Notes under the pieces: model-generated
Told to the model about the DNA's origin: nothing
Databases searched by the model: none
What the model saw: only the letters and a program-made list of their open reading frames with translations
Program-made: the position numbers and the translations under genes
DNA from: Larix sibirica
Lineage: Eukaryota; Streptophyta; Pinopsida; Pinales; Pinaceae
Reading direction: 5' to 3'
DNA length: 15,868 nt
NCBI GenBank assembly: GCA_004151065.3
Contig: NWUY0300013593.1
Location: 109,126 to 124,993, forward strand
Part shown: piece by piece, positions 8,506-15,868 of the stretch
How the letters are laid out: every line of letters starts with the position of its first letter
Numbering within the stretch: position 1 is the first letter of the stretch

Positions 8506-8680
8506 CAAAGGGGCTATATAAATACATTATTTTAAGAACATGCATTGTCCTATTCTATGAAACTCACCTAGAGAAATAGAGGATGCATTTTTGGATTGAG
8601 GACACCCCTGCTTATTGAGGTACTAAAACCGATATGGTTCATATTCTGATGCATGAACATTCAGATCGATATCCAAGCTG
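8506..8680. other. Interval between satellite array and unknown ORF
   Basis: No family or repeat is visible. In the long-LTR model the minus-strand start of the LTR and a polypurine tract should lie between here and about 8760. A minus-strand 'aaagagaaagaagag' near 8728-8742 is a weak polypurine candidate. Confidence 0.3.
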
Positions 8681-8917
8681 CTATTTTGTTTTGTTTTGTT
8701 TTATTTTATTTTTAGGGCTAGGAAAACTCTTCTTTCTCTTTAAAGAGGACTCATATGCACCCATTCCAAGGGTGAATTCATAATCCAAAAAAGAAATATT
8801 ATTGGCCTCACCCAACAATATTTTAACAAGAACAATCATTTGTTCATTTTTGCTCAAAGTGACCAGAGGACTGTTTTGAATCAACTCAAAATAACTGAAC
8901 AACTCCTCTCTAGCCAA
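8681..8917 (-). other. Unrecognised minus-strand ORF, 78 codons
   Basis: The translation opens MAREELFSYFEL, continues with a Leu/Val/Ile-rich middle and ends in a Lys-rich tail encoded by a (ttttg)n-like simple repeat at 8684-8716. An upstream shifted frame adds a stop-free DTNDVDNDVDALQ. Its composition is more protein-like than most ORFs here. It lies downstream of the integrase remnant on the same strand, so it could be the end of that polyprotein or an additional ORF. I do not recognise it, and it may not be coding. Confidence 0.25.
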
Positions 8918-8996
8918 TTGGAGTGCATCAACATCATTATCAACATCGTTGGTATCTATAATAGTATTTTAGCATTCACATCATGGCTTGGTTCAT

Positions 8997-9197
8997 CTAT
9001 ACCATAAAATTTGGGTGATACCAAGTGACAAGGTACCGCTTATCAGGAATGGTTTGAATCCTCACGCAATAAGCATGATATATGCTCTCATGAGGAAAAC
9101 AATCACTATCTAGAATCCTTTTATCTCTTTCAGTTGATGATTCAAGTTGCTTCTCTTTCCTATANAACACACTAGCATCTAAAGGTGAATGTCTCAT
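8997..9197 (-). other. Possible pol C-terminal remnant, unrecognised
   Basis: This minus-strand frame (66 codons, containing the N at 9165) follows the integrase motif SPLKIVYG almost directly, after a stop. It holds ERDKRILDSD and RYLVTWYHP. The second part faintly resembles the RYLVKW-x-GYP core of a chromodomain, which many plant Ty3/gypsy elements carry at the integrase C-terminus. The aromatic cage and the acidic helix are not evident. The chromodomain reading is speculative. Confidence 0.25.
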
Positions 9198-9198
9198 T

Positions 9199-9810
9199 TA
9201 TGTACCCGTGTGAGAGTGTCCATATACTATTTTCAAAGGTGAATACCAATTGGTATCATTGAAAAAAATGTTAATATAAAGCATCATGTCCCAAGAATTC
9301 GATCAACTATTTCATCTGCCCACCAGTTTGAAAATGCTAAGCATGACTAATTGGAGTTGTCACCTTGAACTTCTAGTGTTCACCCAAAATATCTTCAGGA
9401 ATTGGTATCCCTGTCAGTAGTGATAAAGAAAGGTGATCCACATAATCAGAGGACTTCTCTGAAGGAAATCCTTGCAATATCTCATGCATTTCCATGTTTA
9501 CTACAAGCTATAAAACCAACCATTTTAAAAACCAATCAACAACAAATAGTATAACATTGCCCCTTCAAGTTCACATAGTATCAAATCCAAATCCTATGCT
9601 TATGTGTTGCTATAGTTTATCTAGCACTAGCAAGTGTTGGTATTTGCCAATATTTTGTTGCCATGCTTTATTTTGGCAACTTGTCCAATGCAACACCGAT
9701 CCTCATACTTAGTTACTTTAGCTATGCCAATAATATTTTTCTTCCAACTCTTTGAGGGTTTTATTCATCCCAAAATGTCCACCAAGACCTCCAGCATGTG
9801 TTTCATGATC
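9199..9810 (-). pseudogene. Ty3/gypsy integrase remnant
   Basis: On the minus strand, the stretch from 9810 to 9721 gives a clear zinc-binding segment with [10 protein letters not shown], then [12 protein letters not shown] (family H-x-GGLAGHFG-x-x-KT-x-x-x-L-x-x-x-YYW). CCIGQVAK follows in another frame, where the family has C-x-x-CQ-x-AK; one Cys appears lost. The catalytic core survives as VILFVVDWFLKW at 9511-9560 (family IFVVVDRFSKMAHF) and HFQTGGQMK at 9310-9336 (family HPQTDGQTE). The end is SPLKIVYG near 9215-9240 (family SPFEIVYG). Many stops and frameshifts separate these motifs. The enzyme would have joined element cDNA to host DNA; this copy cannot be functional. Confidence 0.88.
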
Positions 9811-9813
9811 AAT

Positions 9814-10002
9814 CTAGAAATGCATAATTGCTTCCCATGACATTAAATACCATCCTATACCAAGTTCTTTGCAGGAACCATGAGCACATAAACTTCTATC
9901 CCTTATGGCAAGTTCTAGGTAAGACCCGTGAGTTGCTCCCAAGTTTGAATCAACCTCATAACCATCATTGAGGTTTTCAAAACCAACAACCTCATTGGAC
10001 AT
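9814..10002 (-). pseudogene. Linker between RNase H and integrase
   Basis: This minus-strand frame of 62 codons opens MSNEVVGFENLNDGYEVD. Plant Ty3/gypsy polyproteins commonly have a '(L)GFE-x-(L/I)K-x-LYE-x-D-x-DF' linker between RNase H and the integrase zinc finger, then 'L(C/F)-x-P-x-(G)SLRE'. RSLCAHGSCKEL matches that second part loosely. The position, directly between the two domains, supports the call. Confidence 0.55.
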
Positions 10003-10043
10003 TGGCCATAGTTACCAGCAAGTTGCAACATCCTTCACCAACC

Positions 10044-10448
10044 ATTTGCATCAACCATGTTTATTTTACATGCCTTGTGATGATCATAACAAAAAAGCTC
10101 TGCAAATAATTAAGCCATATGGCATGATGAGCATTTAATTTCTCGAGTTTGCAAGTGCTTCAAAGCTTGATTATCTATATACATATGAACTATGAGCATT
10201 TAATTTCTATATACTTATGAAATATTTAGGCGCTTCAATGGTTCACTGCTAGTTCCTACAATGATGCAATGTTTGTAGGATTGCACATAATGCCTCATCA
10301 TGGTAACAATGTTTCTTATGTGCATCATTAAAATTTTCACTATGGTACCCTATTGGATGACCTTCCTAAGTAATTCTCCAAGGGCCAAACCCAATGTAAC
10401 ACATTCAACCTAAAAAACTTTTTTTAAATATGGAAGTACTAAAACTTT
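10044..10448 (-). pseudogene. Ty3/gypsy RNase H remnant
   Basis: Three minus-strand frame segments follow in order. The segment 10448-10365 gives VLVLPYLKKVF, a stop, then VECVTLGLALGELL, matching the RT-to-RNase H junction (VLALPDF-x-K-x-FEVECDAS-x-x-(G)IG-x-VL). The segment 10365-10249 gives GHPIGYHSENFNDAHKK and YHDEALCAILQTL, matching (GHP)IAYHSEK-x-N and YSTYDKE-x-YAIVQAL. The segment 10187-10044 gives YIDNQALKHLQTREIK and CYDHHKACKINMVDAN, matching TDHQALKYL and the H-x-x-GK-x-N-VADALSR tail. The catalytic Asp of ECDAS is Val here (ECVTL). The domain would have degraded the RNA strand of the RNA-DNA hybrid during reverse transcription. Confidence 0.9.
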
Positions 10449-11065
10449 TTAATCTATAAACTTTCTTCTACCACTTTTTGTCCATAAAACGTTCTTATTT
10501 CCTTTCATCATAGAGGCCACATGTTATCCAATCTTATAGAAGTTACATGTATTTTTTTAATAAAAATTAACATGTCCATGAAAATGTTGCACATCGGTTG
10601 CATTGCTTAGAGTTGGCCACTCCATATTTGCCCTTGCTTTTCCTAGTAGGTCCAAATCTATTCCATTTTCATAAATCACATGTCCACCATGTACCAGTTG
10701 ATTGTAAAACCATGCTCTTCTCCATGTGCACATACAATTCTTGCTCTCATAATTTGTCGCAATTCTTGCTCTCATGATTTGTCAAATAAATATTCTAGAT
10801 GTGTTAACTATCCTAGAGTTTTATTCTACACCAAAAGAATCCTAATAAGCAACAATAAACTTGCCAAGTTGCCAACAAACAAAACAATACCACATTCGTT
10901 CACTGAATGAAGGGATTAAGTCAATTGAGAATGTGAAATGGCATCACAACCCCTATTTAGGCCATCTTTAGTATAAAAGCTTGTCTCCTATCCATCCACT
11001 TGCTCGATTTGAATTTGGTGGGCTTAAATATTTGAAGTCCATTCATGTGAAGTGAAGTAAATTTT
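10449..11065 (-). pseudogene. Ty3/gypsy reverse transcriptase remnant
   Basis: In order on the minus strand, KIYFTS and AHQIQIEQVDG lie near 11065-10985 (family YFTKIDL-x-SGYHQI-x-I). VMPF is at 10936-10947 (family VMPFGLTNAP). KFIVAY-stop-D is at 10839-10862, where the catalytic YLDD motif should be; it now has a stop and a lost Asp. EQELYVHMEK lies near 10745 (family LYA-x-x-x-KC). HVIYENGIDLD, MEWPTLSNATDV and HGHVNFY lie near 10660-10557 (family LGHVIS-x-(N)GI, WPTP-x-NVT-x-VRSFLGL-x-NFYRRFI). KNVLWTK lies near 10500. The order is complete but the frame changes repeatedly. The upstream palm motif with the first catalytic Asp is not visible. Confidence 0.9.
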
Positions 11066-11205
11066 AATAAGATATATAAGATAAATTTTATTAATGTCCA
11101 ACAAATGACCACAAAAGTAGGTCAATGGGACTAAAAGATACAACCAAGCATAATACAACAAGGGAGTGCAAAAGCAACTCCTAGGTCAATATTGAGAGCA
11201 AAATG

Positions 11206-11221
11206 AAAAAAAAAAAAAAAA
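11206..11221 (+). repeat. Run of 16 A
   Basis: A homopolymer A run lies just outside the left of the 372-bp tandem block and beyond the visible start of the reverse transcriptase remnant. It could be the tail of a small retroposed sequence, but I cannot identify that sequence. Confidence 0.9.
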
Positions 11222-11391
11222 CTAAATACCTAGCTAAGAGCTATAAACTAATAGTATAGCAAAAAGATATAAGATATTGTAAGTAAAATGATGCAATGAG
11301 AATGGTAAAGACCATAGATCTCGTTGCTAAGAAAGAGAGAGAAAGGATGTCAAGGACTATTGTATCCGATGGCCAAGGGCAACAAAGGGGA

Positions 11392-12069
11392 CCAAGATGC
11401 AGGCTCATTATCGAATTCATCAATCACTATGGAAGAGTAAATGCAATGGAAGATGATATCCTTGAGGGAGTGTCCAAGGCTAAAGGTTTTTGGTAGTATG
11501 ATCCTAGGGGAAGCATAAAATCATTAGAGCCTTCTAAAGGTTTTCGATAGTATGATCCTAGGGAGATCATAAGATCAAGAGAGCCCTGCTCTCCTACCAT
11601 CCAAGGTTGAGGAGAAGAAACTCTTGATAGAAACCTAACTGCTTAGCTAAAATTGGGGGGTAGTCCAGCAATTGCGTGGAACCCAGCTCAAACATCAAGA
11701 GAGATGATTATAGAAACCTAAATGGTTAGTGGAAATTTGGGATTAGTCCAACAGTTGCGTGGACCAAGATGGAGGCTCATTATTGAATTCATCAATCACT
11801 ATGATAGATTAAATGCAACGGAAAATGATATCCTTGAGGAAGTGACCAAGGCTAACGGTTGTTGGTAGTATGATCCCAGGGGAAGCATAAGATCAATAAA
11901 GCCTGCTAAAGGTTGTCGATGGTATGATCCTAGGGAGAGAATAAGATCAAGAGATCCCTGCTCTCCTCCCATCCAAGGTTGAGGAGAAGAAACTCTTGAT
12001 AGAAACCTAACTGCTTAGCTAAAATTGGGGGTTGGTCCAATAATTGCATGGAACCCAACTCAAACATTG
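11392..12069. repeat. 372-bp tandem duplication with internal repeats
   Basis: Two long direct copies start at 11392 and 11764 ('ccaagatg-aggctcatta') and end near 11697 and 12069 ('aaccca-ctcaaacat'). The offset is 372 at both ends. Each copy holds an internal repeat of about 55 bp around 'tagtatgatcctaggg' (near 11491 and 11547). A partial copy of the 'tagaaaccta-(c/t)-gttag' part lies at 11708-11763, between the two. The block sits between the block B primer site and the reverse transcriptase, where a minus-strand element would have its leader or gag. No gag motif is recognisable on either strand; the plus ORF 11296-11496 runs into the first copy. Confidence 0.92.
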
Positions 12070-12562
12070 CGCAAATTTAGTCCCCATGTAGATCCAATGA
12101 TGCATGGAGAGAAATAGCCCCTCAAAGGTTTGAAATATGTTGATCGACCCCTTAGGGAGAGGTTGAGAAGAAACCCAAGGAATCACACGTCTAGGATTTG
12201 AAGTATCCTAAGCCTTTTCCTGATGCTTGATGCCCCGATCGAACAGGACATCCTAGTAATATGAACTGATATTAATTTTATTCAACTCTCTTCAATTAGA
12301 ACATATGCACCATGACCCACCTTCCATAGGATTGAGGAGAACAAGTGTGCTTTGTTAAGGGATGTGGTTTTATTGTGCCATTGACATCTCATCAACAATT
12401 CATTTAAAGAGCCTTGTAGATACTCATCATCAGTTGGGTCAGATTTCACCAACACATCCTCGGGCTGCTAACTGCTTCGGATCTTGCAACATCATTGAAT
12501 ATGAATCTACACTAGCTTAGGCAATCACTCCTTATTCACAAACAAATAACTTCATCCATAGG
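12070..12562. other. Gene-less interval
   Basis: No coding family, RNA gene or clear repeat is visible. In the element model this is the leader or gag part of the minus-strand Ty3/gypsy copy, but I see no capsid or zinc-knuckle motif. Confidence 0.4.
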
Positions 12563-12794
12563 TCAGGAGAAGCAATGTTCTTAACGAACAACTTTCAGAT
12601 TATGCGAAAGGGAAAAATTCCTTCTACAATATTTCATGAAAAAAGACTTTGCAAATTTCACATTTTTGGGGTTCTTACAAGAAATTTATTCAAGAATTTA
12701 TTCTCAAACAGAATAAATGCAACACAAAGGTTTTCATATATTTGCAATGACACAATTAATTCCTTTTCACACTCTTCTTGATTTTTCCCCAAAT

Positions 12795-12806
12795 GCTTTG
12801 ATACCA
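12795..12806 (-). other. tRNA-iMet primer binding site, block B
   Basis: The minus strand reads TGGTATCAAAGC, one base different from the usual plant initiator-Met primer site TGGTATCAGAGC. It is followed by 'atttgggg'. It lies upstream, on the minus strand, of the Ty3/gypsy pol remnant, as expected for that element's 5' end. Confidence 0.72.
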
Positions 12807-12820
12807 CTCTTCAGACACAC

Positions 12821-12940
12821 AATTATATTAATAATGAAAGGAATTACATCAAAATATATAGATCTATCAAGCATCAAGAGGGATTCAATTCATTGAGGTG
12901 TGTAATTAATTAATAATAAAAGGAATTACATCAAAATATA
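12821..12940. repeat. 82-bp internal duplication specific to block B
   Basis: The tract 'taataataaaaggaattaca' (with one base change) plus 'tcaaaatata' occurs twice, ending at 12858 and 12940, an offset of 82. Block A has one copy only. The extra stretch contains 'agatctatcaagcatcaaga' and changes the apparent LTR end. Confidence 0.8.
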
Positions 12941-13325
12941 TGTGAGAGATAAGGGCCAAAATCACCTCACATTTTGTCAAAGTGTATAAAAAACACAACT
13001 TCTTCTCACCATAAATATATTTTCTAACACCCTAGTATGAACAACCAATCACATAATAACTGGTATGATAGATGTCAATTGACAATTAGTTTGATGGTGT
13101 AGCAATCCCGCCGCCTCTTAAAGATGTTGTAGGGCCACGACTTGAGAATTTGTTGATGAAATAATTTGCCTCTTGGATAGCAGCTTTAACAAGCATCCCA
13201 ACACTTCCCTACAACATATGAAACTTTAAAATTAGCATGGTAATCAATCGTATTCATCATGATAAGTAACCGAAATGAAAGCTAAACTAAAATAGTAAAT
13301 GAACTAGAACTTTATAAACCAATTC

Positions 13326-14143
13326 AAACAATATACCATCGAGTTAAACTAGTGATCATAATTTCATTAAAGAAAACTTTAACCAATGGATAAATGATCT
13401 TATGATGTTTCAAGAAAACAAGTCTAATTAGGATTCTTTAAACAAAGTTCATCATTAGGATATTTTATCCAACTTACTTTACCAATAGCCTTGAGAGTTT
13501 AGGTTAATGAAAATATTGCAAGCACTCAATATACTTACTTTAGATGCAAAGATTATAAGATTTTCCCTTGAGACAATAGAGACCTCCAAGTGATAATCAA
13601 ATTGGTCCTTATGAAAAGCAGCCTCAACAATGACAAAGAGAATGATGCAACACATAGGTATGCCTCTTCTTGGAATGATGGACTAATGGAATGACTTTAG
13701 GGAATCATAGTAATGCCACGTGAAAAAAATCATTTAGAAAACAAAGCTTTGAATATTGTTTATACTACAAGAAGGCAGGATTCAATGTTATGATAGTTCA
13801 CTGGATAGGAATAATGATAACCGAATTTAGAAGAAAGCTTAATGTCATGGATCATAAAAAGAGGAAATCGTATGATATTTAGTATACCCCAAACAAAGTG
13901 ACGTTGAGATAAATCCTCCAATCCCTGAACCAACACAAGGCTATTCAATGTAATAGCTTAAACAACTTAATTGAGGTGTATGCTAGTTGTTTAAGAGAAC
14001 ATGAGGGCTGAATATGAGGGTTTCAAAATATGGCTTTGAAGGAAATTATAGACATTAGTGAAAAGGAATCGAAAGTGGTGTCAAGTAAATTATATCAACT
14101 AACAAGTAAACAAGGATTTGCACAGATTGTAAGATCAAAATGA
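13326..14143. other. Long stretch with no recognisable gene
   Basis: This corresponds in position to 6726-7897 of block A but shows no visible sequence match to it. The minus ORF 13760-13948 has no family resemblance. No RNA gene or strong repeat is seen. Confidence 0.4.
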
Positions 14144-14234
14144 TTATTCCCCTCACAATAAATGAACATAACTTAAACATAACTTATTCCCCTCACAAGA
14201 AATGAACATAACTTAAACATATAACCCTCACACT
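14144..14234. repeat. 40-bp tandem duplication plus the 34-base block motif
   Basis: The unit 'ttattcccctcacaa' plus 'aaatgaacataacttaaaca' starts at 14144 and again at 14184, an offset of 40. The second copy runs into the 34-base motif shared with block A at 7898-7931. Block A has a single copy, so the duplication arose in block B after the two separated. Confidence 0.88.
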
Positions 14235-14705
14235 GAGATTTATTCCATTAGGATGCTAAGAGAAAAGTGTTAGCTATCATTACTCCTTTACCATAAAGAG
14301 TTTTCCTGTTCCTTTGGAGAGCTGGCATTGCAGGTCTAAACTCAAAGGCGTATTGAAAAGAATGTACATTCCTCACTTAAGCAAGTAGGGAATAACTAGA
14401 ATTCAAAGCTATCCTAAAGCCCCCAACTTCGAGCTACTCCAAACTGCCTTCCTTCAAATGAATCTGAAGGGTCTTTTCATAGTTTTTTAACCCCTTGGAG
14501 TTTGATGATCATAGTTGACCATTACAATTGGGTCCACATCATCTCTAGCTAGCTAATCATAGTTGACCATGTCCATGCATCATCTCACCTTGTCTACATG
14601 CATATTCAACTTCTTCGTAATCAATGGTTTCATGTTCATATTTAGTGACATCAACACACTAATTTATTGTTATACCAACACACAGATTAACAAAAAAAGA
14701 ATTAT
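14235..14705. other. Interval before the satellite array
   Basis: No gene is seen. A 15-base direct repeat 'atcatagttgaccat' occurs at 14508 and 14556. The stretch corresponds in position to block A 7932-8036 but is longer and unlike it. Confidence 0.45.
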
Positions 14706-15868
14706 AAGGAACCTAAGTTTACCTGAATTGATAGGGAAACCAGAATGATGTTGCGTTTGTCCAAGTCCTTGGATTGACTGATCCATAGAAGTAGATTGTT
14801 GTACCTTTGTAAACATTCACACATCGTAAGTAAAAAAAACATCAATAATGAACCTAGAGAAACATCAATAGGGGTTATATTGAAGAGTACTATCAAGGGT
14901 ACCTAAATTGATAGGGAAACCATAATGATGTTGCATCCGTCCAACTCCTTGGATTGATTGATCCACATAAGTGGATTGGTGTACCTTTGTAAACATTTAT
15001 ACACCATAAGTTAAAAAAACATCTATAAGAAACCTAGAGAAACATCAATAGGGATTATATCAAAGAGTACTATCAAGGGTACCTGAATTGATATGGAAAC
15101 CAGAATTGTGTTGTATCCGTCCAAGTCCTTGGAATGACTAATCCATAGAAGTGGATTGTTGTACCTCTGTAAACATGCATACATCGTAAGTTAGAAAAAG
15201 CATCAATAAGGAACCAAGAGAATCATCCATAGGTATTATATCGAAGAGTACTATCAAGGGTACCTGAATTGATGGGAAAACCATAATGATGTTGCATCCG
15301 GGCAAGTCCTTGGAACAACTAATCCATATAAGTGGACTATTGTACCTCTGTAAACATTCATACAATGTAAGTTATAAAAGAATCAATAAGGAACCAAGAG
15401 AAACATCAATAGGGATGTATCGAAGAGTACTATTAAGGGTACTTTAATTGATGGGGAAACCAAAATGATGTTGCATCCAAGCAAGTCCTTGGAACGATTG
15501 ATCCATAGAAGTGGACTGTTGTACCTCTGTAAACCTTCATACACCATAATTTAAAAAAACACAAATAAAGAACCTGGAGAAACATCAATGGGGATTGCAT
15601 TGAAGAGTACTATCAAGGGTACCTGAATTGATATGCAAATCAGAATTATGTTGCATCCATCCAAGTCCTTGGAATGACTGATCCATAGAAGTGGATTGTT
15701 GTACCTCTATAAACATGCATACACCGTAAGTTAGAAAAAACATCAATAAGGAACCAAGAGAATCATCAATAGGGATTATATCGAAGAGTAATATCAAGGG
15801 TATCTGAATTGATGGGCAAACCAGAATGATGCTACATCCGGGCAAGTCCTTGGAACGATTGATCCATA
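14706..15868. repeat. 180-bp satellite array, block B (at least 6.4 monomers)
   Basis: The marker 'aagtccttgga' (one copy reads aactccttgga) recurs at 14763, 14943, 15123, 15304, 15483, 15663 and 15844, spacings of 179-181 bases. The array runs off the window. Monomers 540 bases apart share private bases. Those at 15123 and 15663 both have 'gatatg', 'aaacatgcatac' and 'gagaatcatc' where others have 'gatagg/gatggg', 'aaacattcat' and 'gagaaacatc'. Those at 14943 and 15483 share 'acaccataa-tt'. Those at 15304 and 15844 share 'ggcaagtccttggaac'. That indicates a three-monomer higher-order repeat. The minus strand has open frames in several monomers because 180 is a multiple of three, but indels break them, so I do not call them genes. 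Confidence 0.95.

Larger units (their letters stand above)
12563..13325 (-). repeat. Block B: retroelement leader plus LTR-like segment
   Basis: This is the counterpart of 6051-6725, in the same orientation and order. It carries the better preserved primer site (12795-12806). Compared with block A it contains an extra stretch of about 82 bases next to the primer site (see 12821-12940). The plus ORF 12575-12781 within it is the mirror of the leader and has no family match. In the element model, 12563-12794 is the start of the internal region and 12807-13325 is the end of a 5' LTR for the pol remnant at 9199-11065. Confidence 0.8.

Noticed and set aside
11296-11496. Plus-strand ORF of 66 codons rich in charged residues, a candidate small gene.
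   Set aside because: It runs into the 372-bp tandem block and its frame is not kept in the second copy, where the corresponding sequence differs. No family match was recognised.
15138-15845. Repeated minus-strand ORFs with a 60-residue period in the satellite (also 8101-8494 and 14702-14896), looking like a membrane-protein repeat family.
   Set aside because: The monomer is about 180 bp, a multiple of three, so any open frame repeats. Monomers of 179, 181 and 184 bases and internal indels break the frame, stops occur in other monomers, and there is no sign of selection on the protein sequence.
1-15868. CRISPR arrays, bacterial operons, tRNA or rRNA genes.
   Set aside because: The tandem repeats are long adjacent monomers without unique spacers. 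No ribosome-binding-site-led gene series is present, and I saw no cloverleaf or rRNA-like stretch. The content is plant retroelement DNA.

Overview
The window looks like nuclear intergenic DNA from a seed plant with a large, repeat-filled genome; a gymnosperm is my best guess. This is inference: the sequence is AT-rich and CpG-poor, and it holds old plant-type LTR-retrotransposon and LINE remnants and a plant lectin-receptor-kinase fragment. No intact gene is visible. Every coding remnant I recognise carries stops and frameshifts, and one base (9165) is an N.

Left part, 1-6050. A possible retrotransposon RNase H scrap lies at the edge (10-113), followed by a CpG-rich block of unknown origin (125-495) and a 135-bp tandem duplication (1168-1425). 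On the minus strand lie a lectin receptor-like kinase pseudogene fragment (1591-1850) and the C-terminal RNase H end of a LINE ORF2 (1920-2400). A LINE reverse-transcriptase remnant on the same strand (4345-4821, perhaps reaching about 5420) could be the upstream part of that LINE. Between the two LINE pieces lie plus-strand remnants: a second, different RNase H (3021-3290) and an LTR-end-like stretch near 4225-4335. This suggests an LTR element inserted into a LINE.

Right part, 6051-15868. Two collinear but diverged blocks flank a minus-strand Ty3/gypsy pol remnant. Block A (6051-8505) and block B (12563 to the window end) each contain, from left to right, a leader segment, a tRNA-iMet-type primer binding site on the minus strand (6281-6292 and 12795-12806), a conserved LTR-like segment, a shared 34-base motif, and an array of a roughly 180-bp satellite monomer. 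The pol remnant reads, on the minus strand, reverse transcriptase (10449-11065), RNase H (10044-10448), a linker (9814-10002) and integrase (9199-9810). It lies downstream of the block B primer site. A 372-bp tandem duplication (11392-12069) occupies the leader or gag interval.

The simplest reading is one family of minus-strand Ty3/gypsy elements with very long LTRs that contain satellite-like 180-bp repeats. They would be arranged as LTR-internal-LTR-internal, because block A is both downstream of one pol and followed by its own primer site. The most unusual structure is the satellite itself: in block B its monomers show a 540-bp (three-monomer) higher-order pattern.
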